Source of the DNA: Liriodendron chinense
Lineage: Eukaryota; Streptophyta; Magnoliopsida; Magnoliales; Magnoliaceae
DNA length: 64,000 bases
Direction: 5' to 3'
Assembly: GCA_003013855.2 (NCBI GenBank)
Contig: ML058407.1
Span: 3,720,001 to 3,784,000 of the forward strand
Part shown: in pieces, positions 1 through 11,158 of the stretch
How the letters are laid out: the number at the start of each line of letters is the position of its first letter
Position numbering within the stretch: position 1 is the first letter of the stretch
The notes under the pieces: model-generated
The model's database searches: none
The model's input: only the letters and a program-made list of their open reading frames with translations
What the model was told of the DNA's origin: nothing
Position numbers and translations under genes: made by a program

Positions 1-175
1 TGGACCAAACTGGTATTTCTGTTTTCTCTTCATCCATGTCTGTGTGACCTTATGAACAGGTTGGATGGCAAATAAACATCACCATGGGCTCATATCCTAA
101 AATGAGCTGGAAAATCGGATAGACTGTGTAGATAAAACACGTACATCATGGTGGGCCCCGGAAAGCTTGAGCCAC
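1..175. repeat. Fragment of the GTGGGGCCCAC dispersed repeat
   Basis: The tract matches by eye the middle and right arm of the repeats at 7590-8143 and 56846-58500: shared wording includes CTTATGAACAGGTTGGATGG, AAATAAACATCAC, CTAAAATGAGCTGGA and CATCATGGTGGGCCCC. It is cut by the window edge and lacks the middle section found in the other copies. No coding potential is seen. Confidence 0.6.
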
Positions 176-302
176 GTCTGTCTAGGGATATTCTCCGGGC
201 GTTGCAGGCAATCTGCTATGTCTTCAGACACATGGCCACACATGTATCACATCCACACCGTTCATCACTCACTATCATAGGTTTCAAAGCTTTATTTTAA
301 TC

Positions 303-338
<36 letters not shown>
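303..338. repeat. (GA)n microsatellite
   Basis: An uninterrupted GA dinucleotide run of about 17 units. Confidence 0.95.
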
Positions 339-339
<1 letters not shown>

Positions 340-1044
340 CTTATAATTGCATTAGAATTTAAATATCCCTTTATCTCCGTGGGCAAAAAAACTAATTTTG
401 GTGGTGAATTGAATTAAACAAGTTATTTAAAAAAATAATAATAATAATAATTATAAAGAATATATTTATGATGATGCAAAGACAGATTGGTAGTCACCAT
501 CCACATAGAAGGTGGATTTTTTTTCTTCTTGGTTTCTAGGGCTTACTTGGAAAGTAAGAATATAACATAGCCAAAGAATGAAATTAACCACAAGTTTGAT
601 TACCTGTATACGTTATTATTTATGCACTTAGAACCTCTAAACATTTCAATTGTTAGTTGTATATTTTAATATTATCAATTGATTTATAACCTTTGTTTTT
701 CACTCTTTTTATTTTTATTTTTGAATTTTTGAGTAAAAACAGCTTAAACCCAAATCTTCATTCACCGATATTGTTGGTGTTTTGAACTAAATGTGAACGT
801 TTTTTCATTTGATTATTTCGCATAATGCATTTTGTTAAGCTTAGGAACAGCAAAAAGAAGACTGCCTGTCATAGTAGCTACTGAGTAGAGTTCTGCCCGC
901 TTTATGGTTTGGACCTTTTTACAACTGTTGACAGCTGATGAACGGACAGGATCCTACGCGAGCATACCACGGTTGATGACTAGTTTAGACACTGTTGGTA
1001 GGCATCGGATACTTTTCTAGTCAATCCATTTGTCAGACTCGATA
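339..1044. other. AT-rich non-coding stretch
   Basis: I see no gene here. The stretch is AT-rich, with a short ATA/AAT run near 430-450. It may be intronic if the dioxygenase gene at 9-10 kb continues to the left of the window. Confidence 0.5.
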
Positions 1045-1049
1045 TATAA

Positions 1050-1401
1050 TGTTGGAACGTCTAAACCAAATGGACGATTCAATACTCTAGCAACCTCTGA
1101 AAGATTTCATGGCATTTGAAAATCTATACGTTATGGCTATTGGAATTTTCACATGTTGTGGCTGATGGATTTTCATACGTTAGAACTGATGGATTAAAGG
1201 TAATTAATGGTATAAATTATTCTAGAATGAGTGTATATTAGGTATTTCACATAGTAGCAAGTCACTATATAAAGGGGTGTGGTGTTGTACGTTCATAGCA
1301 AGTAAAAATCAAGCTAGAAAGCTATTTTCAATACAGAGAGTTTTTTATTTCCTTCTTGTGTAGGTGTTTGAATTATCTCCCAAGGCTTTTTAAAGCCAAT
1401 A
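1050..1401 (+). repeat. 5' LTR of the copia element
   Basis: It begins TGTTGGAACG and ends CCAATA, where the 3' copy keeps CCAACA, so the canonical terminal CA has mutated. It contains a TATA box at 1266-1273. Confidence 0.92.
1266..1273 (+). promoter_or_regulatory. TATA box of the copia 5' LTR
   Basis: TATATAAA followed by GGGG, conserved at the same place in the 3' LTR (5736-5743). It is the expected start of the genomic RNA promoter. Confidence 0.7.
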
Positions 1402-1404
1402 AAG

Positions 1405-1416
1405 TGGTATTAGAGC
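1405..1416 (+). other. Primer binding site (initiator tRNA-Met type)
   Basis: TGGTATTAGAGC lies 3 bp after the 5' LTR. It differs by one base from the usual plant copia primer site TGGTATCAGAGC. Confidence 0.85.
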
Positions 1417-1453
1417 TACTGGTCCTAGGTGCCGATTCCATAGTCTAGTGAAG

Positions 1454-2341
1454 ATGGCCACCACTATTCAGCCCCAAATTTAGAAGTTGTCAAAAGACAA
1501 CTATGAGAATTGGTGCATACAGATGAAGGCACTGTTCGGGTCACAAGATCTATAGGAGATCATTACCGATGGGTATGTAGAACCCACTATGGAGCAAGAA
1601 GCTGCCTACACCACTAATCAAAGAACGGTCCTCAAAGATCAAAGAAAGAAAGATAAGAAGGCTCTGTTTATTGTTTATCAAGGGTTGGATGAATCCATCT
1701 TTGAACGGATCGCTGAAACGACAACATGTAAGTAAGCATGGGAGATTCTTAGCACCATCTTCAAAGGAGTTGATCGTATGAAGAAGGTTTGCCTCCAAAC
1801 CTTTATAGTCGAATTCGAGACCTCTCACATGAAGGAAGGTGAGTCCATTTCGGATTATTTTTCAAAGTTGCTTATCATTGTTAACAACTTGAAAAGAAAT
1901 GACAAAAAGATTGAGGATGTGCGGGTGGTCAAAAAAATACTGCGATCCCTTACACCCAAATTTGAGCATGTGATTGTGGCCATAGAAGAATCAAAGGACT
2001 CGGAAAAACTGTCCATTGAAGAACTGATGGGATCGTTGCAAGTGCATGAGCAACGAATGCAAAAAAATATTGGACCGATGCTCGAACATGCCTTGGAGTC
2101 CAAGTTAACTCTAAATGAACAAAAAAATGGCCATACACAAAGAGGGGGACGTGGCACTAGCAATCGTACAAGAGGCAGAGGGCGTGGATATCATCCAAGC
2201 CATCAACAAAATCAACAGAAGTTTACCAATTTCCATGGAAGAGGAAATGGTAGAGGCCGATCCATGCGTGGTCGTGGAAATACAGCAAATATTCAATGTT
2301 ACAATTGTAACAAGTTCGGCCATTATGCTTCAGACTGCTAG
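1454..2341 (+). pseudogene. copia gag polyprotein, broken by stops
   Basis: The reading frame starts at the ATG at 1454 and encodes a copia-type gag (DUF4219 plus UBN2-like capsid) that packages element RNA in virus-like particles. A basic RG-rich stretch is followed by a CCHC zinc knuckle, C-x2-C-x4-H-x4-C, at about 2300-2338. In-frame stops occur at 1481 (TAG), 1553 (TAG), 1733 (TAA) and 2339 (TAG). At 1553 and 2339 the family pattern suggests a Trp or Arg codon was lost by a G-to-A or C-to-T change. Without the stops, gag would read straight into the protease in the same frame, as is normal for a copia polyprotein. Confidence 0.88.
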
Positions 2342-3720
2342 AGCAAACCAGTAGATCAAGATAAGCATTCTAATTATGCAGAAGCATCAAATCATGAAAA
2401 TGAAGACTCCATACTTCTTCTTGCACAAGAAGAAGCATGTGATCAACATGACGTGTGGTATCTTGACTCTGATGCGAGTAACCACATGTATGGAAAGAAG
2501 GAGTTGTTCGTGGAACTGGTAGACGATGCTCGTGGCAACGTAAGTCTAGGAGACTCATCAAAAGTTCTCGTGAAAGGTAAAGGAAAAGTTAAAATCTATT
2601 AGAAGAATGGTGTGCCAAATTTTATCTCCAATGTGTATTACGTACCAAACATGAAAAGTAATATCCTCAGTATCAGCCAACTCCTTGAGAAGCGGTATGT
2701 CATACACATGGAAAATTATTCTTTCTCTATAAGAGATGCACACGGGAGACTTATGACTCAAGTCCAAATGGCGAAGAATCGCATGTTTTCGCTTCAAATC
2801 AACACAAAGCCAAGAAGTGTCTCTATGGAATTGTGAAAAATGATTCATGGAGATGGCATCTTCGCTTTGGGCATCTCCATTTCAACGGCTTAAAGTTATT
2901 GTCTTCATCAAGCATGGTGTATGGTTTGCCGGTGATTGAAGTTCCAGAACATGTGTGTGAGGTGTGCACACTCGACAAGCAACAAAGGAACTCCTTCCCA
3001 AGTGGAGTGTCCAGAAGAGCAAAAGAACCATTGCAGTTGGTTCACACTAATATTTGCAGACCACTTGAAGCACCCTCTCTTAGAGGTAATAAATATTTTA
3101 TTACTTTCATTGATGATTTCAGTAGAAGACTTTGGGTATATTACATCAAAGAAAAATTGGCCACTTTCTCTATCTTTAAAATTTTCAAAGCTCGTGTTGA
3201 AGTTGAAAGTGGTTACAAAATTAAAGTACTCAGATCTGACAGAGGTGGAGAGTACACTTCAAATGTATTTCGAGATTATCGTAGGGAACAAGGCATCAAG
3301 CAGCAGCACACTGCAGCCTATACGCCACAGCAGAATGGTATTGTAGAATGAAAGAACCGTACTATTCTTGATATGACAAGAACCATGCTAAAAGAAAAAG
3401 GCTTGCCAAAGAACTTCTAGGCAGAGGCAGTTGCATGTACTGCCTACTTGCTCAATCGGTGTCCAACTAAGAGCGTCAGAAACATGACACCATAGGAGGC
3501 ATGGAGTGGCTACAAACCGAGCGTGGCGCACCTAAGGATCTTTGGGTGTGTCGCTTATGCTCAAGTTCCAGAGGTAAGAAGAAAGAAGCTTGATGATCGT
3601 GGTGAGAAGTGCATCTTCATCGGCTATAGTGAAGAATCTAAAACCTACAAGCTCTACAATCCACTAACCAATAAAGTAGTGGTAAGTAGAGATGCGGTCT
3701 TCAGTGAGGAAGAAACTTGA
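2342..3720 (+). pseudogene. copia pol, protease and integrase part, broken
   Basis: The protease region around 2460-2500 carries LDSDASNHM where the family has LDSGASNHM, so the Gly next to the catalytic Asp is replaced. After a stop near 2600 and a frameshift near 2810, the GAG-pre-integrase zinc domain (H-x-H and C-x2-C, 2850-2985) and the integrase core follow. The first catalytic Asp is in FIDDFSR and the second in RSDRGGEY; the catalytic Glu region follows QQNGIVE and the TGA stop. Further in-frame stops are at 3349, 3418 and 3493. Most stops replace expected Trp, Arg or Gln codons. The frame ends at 3718-3720 in what should be a Trp codon. Confidence 0.88.
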
Positions 3721-5472
3721 AAATGAAACGATGAAGAATCGACCAAAGATATTCGAGTCGAAACAGAAGAACAGGAAGAAAGGCATGACTGTCAAGAGCA
3801 AACGCCCACAATACCTTCTTCTGTTTCATCATCGGTTCACAGAAGCCCTGAAAGTACTCCATCAAATCAAAATTCGGTCAGCTCGTCCTCACCCATGGCA
3901 CCCATCAAAATGAGAAGTTTAAGCAACATCTATGAGCAAACTGAATAAGTTAATCTTTTCTGCCTGTATGCAGATCATGAGTCTCTGAAGTTCCAGGAGG
4001 CCATAAAAGAAGAATGTTTGAGAATAGCTATGAAAGAAGAAATTCATGCCATTGAAAAGAATGATACATGTGAGCTGACTATGCTTCCTAATGGCCGGAA
4101 AGCTATCGGCGTCAAATGGGTATACAAGATTAAGCGAAATGCTGATGGTGAGATCGATCGCTACAAGGCAAGGCTCGTAGCAAAGGGATACAAACAGAAG
4201 TATGAGGTAGACTATGAAGAAGTCTTCGCTCTTGTTGCTCGCCTTGATACTGTGAGGATGATTATCTCCCTTGCAGCACATCAAAGTTGGATGATCTACC
4301 AACTTGATGTGAAATCTGCATTCCTGAATGGAATTCTGGAAGAAGAAGTCTATGTTGACAAACCTGAAGGGTTTGTTATGCAAGGGAGGAACATAAGGTG
4401 TATCGGCTCAAGAAAGCCCTCTATGGGTTGAAGCAAGCTTCACGTGCTTGGAATGCACGTATCGACAACTATCTTCAAGAGAACGGCTGCGCCCAATGTC
4501 CATATGAGTATGCAGTTTACATCAAGAAGAATGCTCATGGCGATATGCTCATAGCATGCCTGTATGTTGATGATTTGCTGTTTACAGGGAACAACCAGCC
4601 GATGTTTGATGAATTCAAAAGGCCATGTTTAAGGAGTTCGAGATGACTGACGGAGGTCGGATGTCTTTCTTTCTAGGCATCGAAGTGAAGCAACAACATG
4701 GTGGCATCATATATCTCAGAAAAAGTATGCCAAGGAATTACTTGAAAAGTTCAAGATGGCCAATTGCAATGCCGTGAACACACCTGTAGCAACGGGCTTG
4801 AAGCTGACAAAAGAAGGAGAAGGAAGAAGCGTGGACTGGACTTTGTTCAAGAGTCTGATTGGAAGCCTAAGGTATCTCACAATCATAAGGCCGGATATTG
4901 TCTACAGTATTGGGCTTCTAAGCAGGTACATGGAAGCGCCAAAAGAATCACACTAGCTAGTTGCAAAAACAATCATCAGGTACGTCGAAGGAACAATGGA
5001 ATTTGGTCTTTTCTATTCATACGAAGATGAAGCAATGTTGTATGAATATTCAGATAGTGATTGGAGAGGTGACCAAAATGAAAGAAAGAGCACCACTGGG
5101 TATGTATTCTATCTCGAAATGACTGCCTTCATATGGAATTCAAAGAAGCAAAGTGTGGTCGCTTTGTCCACATGTGAAGCAGAGTATGTGGCAGCATCAT
5201 CTACAGTTTGTGAGGCAATTTGGTTGAGAAATCTGCTAAAGGAACTGAAGCATCCGCAAGAAGGATTCACAATCATATATGTGGATAACAAGTCAGCAAT
5301 CAAGCTCTCCAAAAATTCGGTACAGCATAGAAGGAGCAAGCATATCGATACTCAATACCATTTTCTTAGAGATCAAGTGAAACAAAAAGTGGTAAAATTA
5401 GAATACTGTCACACTACTGAACAGGTCGCGGACATATTCACCAAGGCATTACCGACTGATACATTAAGATAA
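3721..5472 (+). pseudogene. copia pol, reverse transcriptase and RNase H part, broken
   Basis: The RVT_2-type reverse transcriptase starts near 4018 (KWVYKIKRNADGEIDRYKAR; YQLDVKSAFLNG) and has the catalytic YVDD at about 4563-4574. It needs a frame change at about 4386, where one base seems missing in a G/A run, and another near 4618. The RNase H domain (SDSDWRGD, STCEAEYVA, HIDTQYHFLRD) runs from about 5040 to the stop at 5470. A TAG at about 4954 replaces an expected Trp. All copia hallmarks are present in the right order, but the protein cannot be made as one piece. Confidence 0.9.
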
Positions 5473-5506
5473 CTAAGGTCCATGCTTGTAATGAAACTGA
5501 TTTTGG

Positions 5507-5518
5507 TTTGAAGGAGAG
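5507..5518 (+). other. Polypurine tract of the copia element
   Basis: GTTTGAAGGAGAG lies directly before the 3' LTR, the expected site of plus-strand priming. Confidence 0.75.
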
Positions 5519-5871
5519 TGTTGGAACGTTCAAACCAAATGGACGGTTCAAATACTCCAGCAACCTCTGGAAGATTTCATGGCATCTGAAAAGCGATACA
5601 TTATAGCTATTGGAATTTCCACATGTTGTGGTGGTGGATTTCCATACGTTAGAAACTGATGGATTAAAGGTAGTTAATGGTATAGATTATTCTAGAATGA
5701 GGGTATATTAGGTATTTCACATAGTAGCAAGTCACTATATAAAGGGGCGTGGTGTTGTGCGTTCATAGCAAGCAAAAATCAAGCTAGAAAGCTATTTTTA
5801 ATACAGAGAGTTTTTTATTTCCTTCTTGTGTAGGTGTTTGAATTATCTCCTAAGGCTTTGTAAAGCCAACA
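5519..5871 (+). repeat. 3' LTR of the copia element
   Basis: It starts TGTTGGAACG and ends GCCAACA, followed by the TATAA target duplication. Most differences from the 5' LTR are transitions. Confidence 0.93.
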
Positions 5872-5876
5872 TATAA

Positions 5877-7348
5877 GAAGGCAATCCAAGCTCAGTGCTC
5901 TTTACTTTTTAACCTCTAATTCAATAAATTATGTAACCAAAAGGTACAGTTGAGCACTTTGGTCTCAAAAGACTAATTATATATACCAATGTTTGGGGGA
6001 ATATGATTTATCATACATGCGACCCGGTTGAAACTCAGCCGAGTCAACTCAGATCGAAGAGATTTTGAGTCAAGTCATGAGAAAACAAGATGGTGTTTTC
6101 ACTCAGTCTCTAAACAATGAGACTTCTCGAGTCAAATCTCCATCTCGATGATTCAACGCGACTCACAACAACTCACTCACCTGGTAGTGCTATCAAGAAG
6201 TTTGATCCCCGCAGTTCTGTGAGGAGAACTAAACAACTTAGCCAGCATTGTCGCAATTTGGTTTCACATTTTTCATTTTATTACAAGTAAACTGTATTTA
6301 TCTACTTGAAAGTTTCTAATTTAAATATAGAATACCCAGTCAGGCCAAGCAAAGACTCGTTCCAGTCACCAAGTTGACCTCACTGGGCTAGGAATCGGAT
6401 GGGTTTTTGGGCTTCCAAACTAAAATACGTACTTTGAGAATCATGGGTCTTAGTGGATATCCATAGCCAACAAATTGGATGGTAAAAACCAAATGGTCAA
6501 TGCTCAACATCCAGTGGATAGAAATGAATGATTAGTATGATTGTGAGCCATAACATATCCATAATGCTATGACGGGGCCTCTTATCTCAATGGCCACTAT
6601 TGACTTTCAAGGGTACGACGTGGTAATGTTCCACCACAATATTATTTTAGACATGAACTTTGGATGAGAAGATGAAAAGAATTACAGGAACTATCGTTAT
6701 AGTTATTAAATTCTTTAGAGAAAGTAGACTTTTATAATAGGCAGGATGGTAGCTCTAAAACTCTCATCTTCAGATCATGCTCTTTAAAGTTATTCAAATG
6801 GAAAGGAATAATTAGGGCTTTTTTGGTACATGCTTAAAGTTAATCGTAATTATATATTAGAGACCACTTTTTTTTTTGGTAAGGATTAAAAACAATCTTT
6901 ATTACCAAAAAGAAATATGACCTCTAATACCTAATTGAGATTAACTAGAATTAGAAGAACTTATTTTTAGGTGTCTACCAAATGGGCCCTTAGACTGGTT
7001 GGAGTTATACTAATGCAAAGAAAATGATATGAAAATAAACTGAGGAGATCTCCGGCTAGAAAAACTAAGATGTACGCAAAATGTCCCTAGAGACCTCAAA
7101 ATTAGCACCATAGTCATCCAGCAAGCTCCACCATAAATAGCCGTTATGTTAAAATTAATCCATACCCATCTTTAAAAAAAAAAAAAAATGTGAAATCATA
7201 AGGCTATTCTCAACTAATGTATATTTTCATAGCACAGAATTCTCTACTTGTGGGGCATGTGGCGTCTATGGATATGGGATGGGCCCAAGATATCCAAGAT
7301 TTGAAGGTCCTAACCTACCGATTAGTGGCCTACAAATAGGTGATTAAC

Positions 7349-7352
<4 letters not shown>
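5877..7352. other. Non-coding stretch, no gene seen
   Basis: No exon of the dioxygenase or any other gene is recognisable on either strand. The stretch has short homopolymers (T run near 6870, A run near 7173). Confidence 0.5.

Positions 7353-7392
<40 letters not shown>
7353..7392. repeat. (GA)n microsatellite
   Basis: A GA run of about 20 units. It produces CT-rich spurious reading frames on the minus strand. Confidence 0.95.
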
Positions 7393-7394
<2 letters not shown>

Positions 7395-7589
7395 ATTGAC
7401 ATCCCATACTAGACAAATATGAGGTCAAACATGGAAGGCTAGGATCGTTTTCAATTGAAGAGAATATTTGGGCTTCCCCATTGGTGGTGTGGCTCATCAG
7501 ATCTATAGAGTCCAGATCACTGAACCAGGATCTCCACACCTGCGGAATGGTTTACCTTAGCAAACTGTACCATGGCCAGAGCTCCCAAG

Positions 7590-8143
7590 GAGAGTGGATT
7601 AGGTGAGACCCCTGCCTCACCCAAGACAGTGCGGCCCCTACTGTGGGGTTACCGTGGGGCCCACCTTGACGTATATATTATGTATCCACTCCCGTCCATC
7701 TGTTTTTCCATATCATTTTAGGACAATATGCAAAAAAATGAAGCATATCTAATTATTAGGTGGGCCATAACATAATAAACAGTGGTAATTGACCATTAAT
7801 GGGGCCACAAAAGTTTTGGATCAAGATGATATTTGTTTTTTACCTTTATCCAGGCTCTTGTGACCTTAACAACAGAGTGGACGGTAAATAAACACTACAG
7901 AAACATTAAGATGCGCTCTAAGAAGTTTTTAATAGTAGCACGGTCAATCACCACTGTTTCTTATGGTATGGTCCACCTGATAGTTGAATATGATTCATTT
8001 TTTGGATAATGCCCTAAAATGATACATAAAAACGGATGGACAGAGTGGATACATAAACATACGTCAAGGTAGGGCCCACAGTAACTCCACGGTAGGGGGC
8101 GCACCGTCATGGGTGAGGCCGGGGTCTCACCTACTCCACTCTC
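7590..8143. mobile_element. Long-TIR MITE carrying the GTGGGGCCCAC module, copy 1
   Basis: The two ends are inverted repeats: left GAGAGTGGATTAGGTGAGAC, right the complement of GAGAGTGGAGTAGGTGAGAC. The similarity extends inwards through GGGGCCCACCTTGACGTAT on both arms, more than 200 bp per arm. The centre reads like the repeats at 1-175 and 56.8-58.5 kb. Flanking 9-mers GCTCCCAAG and GTTAGGAAG agree at only 5 of 9 positions. Long TIRs starting with G and a possible 9-bp duplication suggest a Mutator-like MITE, but a hAT origin is not excluded. Ends may be off by about 10 bp. Confidence 0.75.
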
Positions 8144-9040
8144 GTTAGGAAGACCCATAATTCTACTCCAATTAATACTCTCTCCTTGGATGAGAATGGT
8201 ATTATCAGGATGGTTGGTTTCTTGTTATTCAGTTTTTTATTTGATGCACCACACTGAATTTTTCATGAGTTGCAGATTCTAACCATTCAATCTTCGGTCC
8301 ATTTTCCATTGATTATGGACAGCTGGAGTCACGTTTTTTCAATTTTGTTCTTAACTGCCAATCTGACTACTGAAGGGTCAGAATCTACCTATTTGGAAGA
8401 GTTTTAGAGCAACAGTCATCCATAGTGGAGCCCATCCAATCAATGGTCTAGATCACAAAACAATGCAACCCCACAGGTACAGATTTGGGAAAGTGGAACA
8501 CAACCCGGTTAATTCCTTTTAGTTAAGACCATCCATTTCCAAACCATGGCATAGACCAGAGAATTGACTAATTAGTTGGAATTTAGCACTATGAGCTTTA
8601 GTGGAGGGCCACTATTGAATATGCAAGTTTTATGATCACATGGGAGTAGGGCCTATATATGTTCCGTACATGCCCAGGGAACTACATTTTCATGGTACTC
8701 CCTGTTTAACTACTTTTGAATAAAAGGAAGAAAAGCATTCACTACTTTATATATTGGAGTTGACTAGGATAAAACCCCACTAGTCATGCAGACCTGTCTC
8801 TTGGCGTTCATACTTCATACCCAAATAATCTAAGAATGACTAACAGTTGGATGCTGATAACAAGAAGACATGTTGATGGTGTGATGCCTTCGTCGAAAGT
8901 AAATCTATTGGCTGAAAGTGGTTCCACGGCGACATCCCTCACATAATATCAAAATCTTGTATCGTTTCATGTTTCATGAAATCTGCGCCACTCATTTCTT
9001 ATGGTGTAGATAAGAGAGAGAGAGAGAAAGAGAGAGATAC
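8144..9040. other. Stretch downstream of dioxygenase exon 2, no exon 3 seen
   Basis: The last exon of a JOX-type dioxygenase should encode a YKSVEHR-like segment and an R-x-S motif. I found neither on the minus strand here, nor in 5877-7589 or 1-1049. It is therefore intronic or post-truncation DNA. Confidence 0.55.
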
Positions 9041-10160
9041 CTGGATTTGATCCCCGATATTGACTATGAATGAGTCGGGGACGGGTTGTACCGTGACCCA
9101 GGCGTCCCCTCTGCGGACTTGGAGACCGGTCACACGATCATCCGGTAGAAGAAGCGTCATGCCGCCAGGGTCGGAGTGTGGAGAGAGACCAAGCGTGAGG
9201 TCTGGCTGGGGGCACTTGGGGTAGTAGTTCACCCTCAGGCATGCCCCAATATCTTCTCCACCAAATGCATTTTGTAGATACCCTTCCTCCAACCCAAGAT
9301 TCTTAGATAAGATTTTCATCAAAATCCCGCAGAGTTTCACCAGCTGCCATCCGTACTCTTCAATCACCTCCCTAGTCAACGCAATTAACCACAGAAACCA
9401 AATATGAACAACCATATGAATTGAAGGTTGATTTCTTTTTTATGGCAAAGGGGGCGCCTTATGGATTTGGAAGATCAGTGGATTATATACTCATAATTAA
9501 AACCACTCCATAGCTGATAGTGTCCCGTTATATTATATTTAAAAAAGAAAAAAGAACAATTATATGTTTTTCTCATATCCAAAGTACAAAACTCAATAAG
9601 ACGGCTTAAAGAAAAAAAGAAGATATCATACAAAAATTGATTATCAATTAGGGAAATTGATAATACCTACAAGTAGGAGGAAGAAGAGGCCATTTATTCT
9701 TGTTCTTGATAGAGAGGGGAAGGAAGTGGAGGAAGTAGTAGTCTCCCCAGTCGAGAATTGCACCCTTCTCAATTCCCAGACGACTACCGTACCCTTCATA
9801 TGTCTTTGGAGAATTGGCGTAGATTTGCTTCTGTTCGAGTGGTAGATGAAAGAAATTCCGCCATACCTCCCTCATCTGCCTCATCAATTCTGGGCGCACC
9901 CCATGGTTGACCACCTGGAAGAATCCCCACTCGCGACATGCCTCTGACATCTCACACATGATCGCTTCTCTCTCTCTCACATCACCATGGATGCCCCCCA
10001 GATCGATTACTGGGATGTTAACACCCGTTGCTACACAACAACTCGATGAGGGTCTCTGCGATGGAGGCTTGATGTATCTCTCGGGAATCACACTTGTGCC
10101 ACTCTCAGACAAGGACTGGACTCGGACAATTGGTTCCGGCCATGCTTGTAGGCAATCCAT
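9041..10160 (-). CDS. 2-oxoglutarate/Fe(II)-dependent dioxygenase, JOX-like, exons 1-2 only
   Basis: Exon 1 is 9667-10160 (494 bp, ATG at 10160), the 295-bp intron 9372-9666 has GTATTA...ACTAG borders, and exon 2 is 9041-9371 (331 bp) ending at a CAG|GTATCT donor. The Arg-165 codon is split across the intron and both exons stay in one frame for 275 residues. The N-terminal DIOX_N domain (residues about 10-165; EPIVRVQSLSESG, ERYIKPPSQRPS, WGFFQVVNHGV, YEGYGSRLG) precedes the double-stranded beta-helix. That domain has NYYPKCPQP and the metal-binding H230-x-D232 in SPHSDPGGMT. Cytosolic enzymes of this subgroup include jasmonate-induced oxygenases that hydroxylate jasmonic acid and are about 370 residues long. 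About 95 C-terminal residues, with the second metal His and the 2OG-binding Arg, are missing from the window. The gene is either continued left of base 1 by a very long intron or is truncated. Anthocyanidin-synthase-like relatives are the main alternative assignment. Confidence 0.88.
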
Positions 10161-10242
10161 ATCTGGTACCAATATAACTCAAATGAAAGTACCGAGTACC
10201 ACCATATATAGATATGTGTTGATGATACATGTGTATATTAAT

Positions 10243-10250
10243 TTATATAA
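10243..10250 (-). promoter_or_regulatory. Candidate TATA box of the dioxygenase gene
   Basis: On the minus strand this reads TTATATAA followed by ATT, about 85 bp before the ATG at 10160, giving a plausible 5' leader of about 50 nt. A second candidate, CTATATATGG, lies at 10203-10212 but would leave a leader of only about 15-20 nt. Confidence 0.4.
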
Positions 10251-10287
10251 TATGTATGTTGAGATAGAGAGATGTGGGGGAGATTGA

Positions 10288-11121
10288 GTGAAAGTAAAAA
10301 AAATAATAATAATAAAAATAAATAAATAAATAAATAAAAGAGGGCAGGATTTGTGGGTTTAGTTGCGTTAGTGGCAGAGTCTTCTCTTTACTGCTGTGAA
10401 ACCGACGTATGTTTCCTACACGTTTTATATGCGGGGTTTTAAGAATTATTTGATACTCTGGCAGAGTAGGGTGGATCATACACACATAACTCCAGTCCAC
10501 ATGGCACACTTGCGTCTGAATTAAATCGTTGGAGTTGTGAGCCACACAGTGAAAGGGGCATAGAAAAAGCCGTACCGATCTGGTGATATCAACTGAATGA
10601 TTATACGATCTGATGATGCTGAGTGAGTGATCTATAATCAATTGGTTGTTGAGATTGGGTCCGTTGATAAAATTTCAGCTGTCTGGTTGATGGTCACCTG
10701 TTAGGTGATTAGCTATAGGACCAGCGAATAAGTGTGGTTCTTGGGTTTTGGACCCATCTAGACAGACTGGGACCCACAGTTTGGATAGTTTAGTTTGATG
10801 AGCGTATGTATGCTAATGTGTATGGTAGCCGGCATTGGTGTGATCAGCTCTACCCCACCCAGTAGAGCAGATTCTTGGGGACATAAGTGTTTGTTTTTGA
10901 GTTTGACAAACCGACAATGCATGCATTACAGTGCAAATGGATGAGGATGAGCGTCAACCGATATAAGCGCCGTGAATTTATGTTTTATGGCATTCAATCA
11001 CACACCCACTTGATTGAAGCGACTGATGGCGTGTGGGGTCGTTTGTAATTAGACAAGGAAAGTGAGTGGGGGTTGCCGACATCACACCCATGCAACGCCA
11101 CCCCAGCATTTCCATTTCCGT
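10288..11121. other. Upstream region of the dioxygenase gene, no gene seen
   Basis: No coding region is recognised. Short AATA/AAAT runs occur at 10297-10338. Several ACGT cores are scattered through it. Confidence 0.4.
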
Positions 11122-11158
11122 CACGTGCAAGATAGAGAGGAAGACCCTGTATCACGTG
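11122..11158. promoter_or_regulatory. Two G-boxes (CACGTG) upstream of the dioxygenase gene
   Basis: CACGTG occurs at 11122-11127 and 11153-11158, about 1 kb upstream of the minus-strand ATG at 10160. G-boxes are bound by MYC2-type bHLH factors, and jasmonate-induced oxygenase genes are known jasmonate targets. The functional link here is inference. Confidence 0.4.

Larger units (their letters stand above)
1050..5871 (+). mobile_element. Complete, decayed Ty1/copia LTR retrotransposon
   Basis: The element has two LTRs of about 352 bp starting TGTTGG, flanked on both sides by the 5-bp target duplication TATAA (1045-1049 and 5872-5876). A tRNA-Met-type primer site, a polypurine tract and the domain order gag, protease, integrase, reverse transcriptase, RNase H (integrase before RT) define Ty1/copia. 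The LTRs differ at about 27 positions by eye (roughly 92% identity), so the insertion is not recent. Both genes are broken by stops and frameshifts, so it cannot move by itself. It lies about 3 kb beyond the last visible exon of the minus-strand dioxygenase and would be intronic if that gene is intact. Confidence 0.95.

Noticed and set aside
10170..10172. Upstream start for the dioxygenase four codons before the chosen ATG
   Set aside because: The base triplet there is TTG on the minus strand; the first real ATG is at 10160 and fits the family N-terminus.
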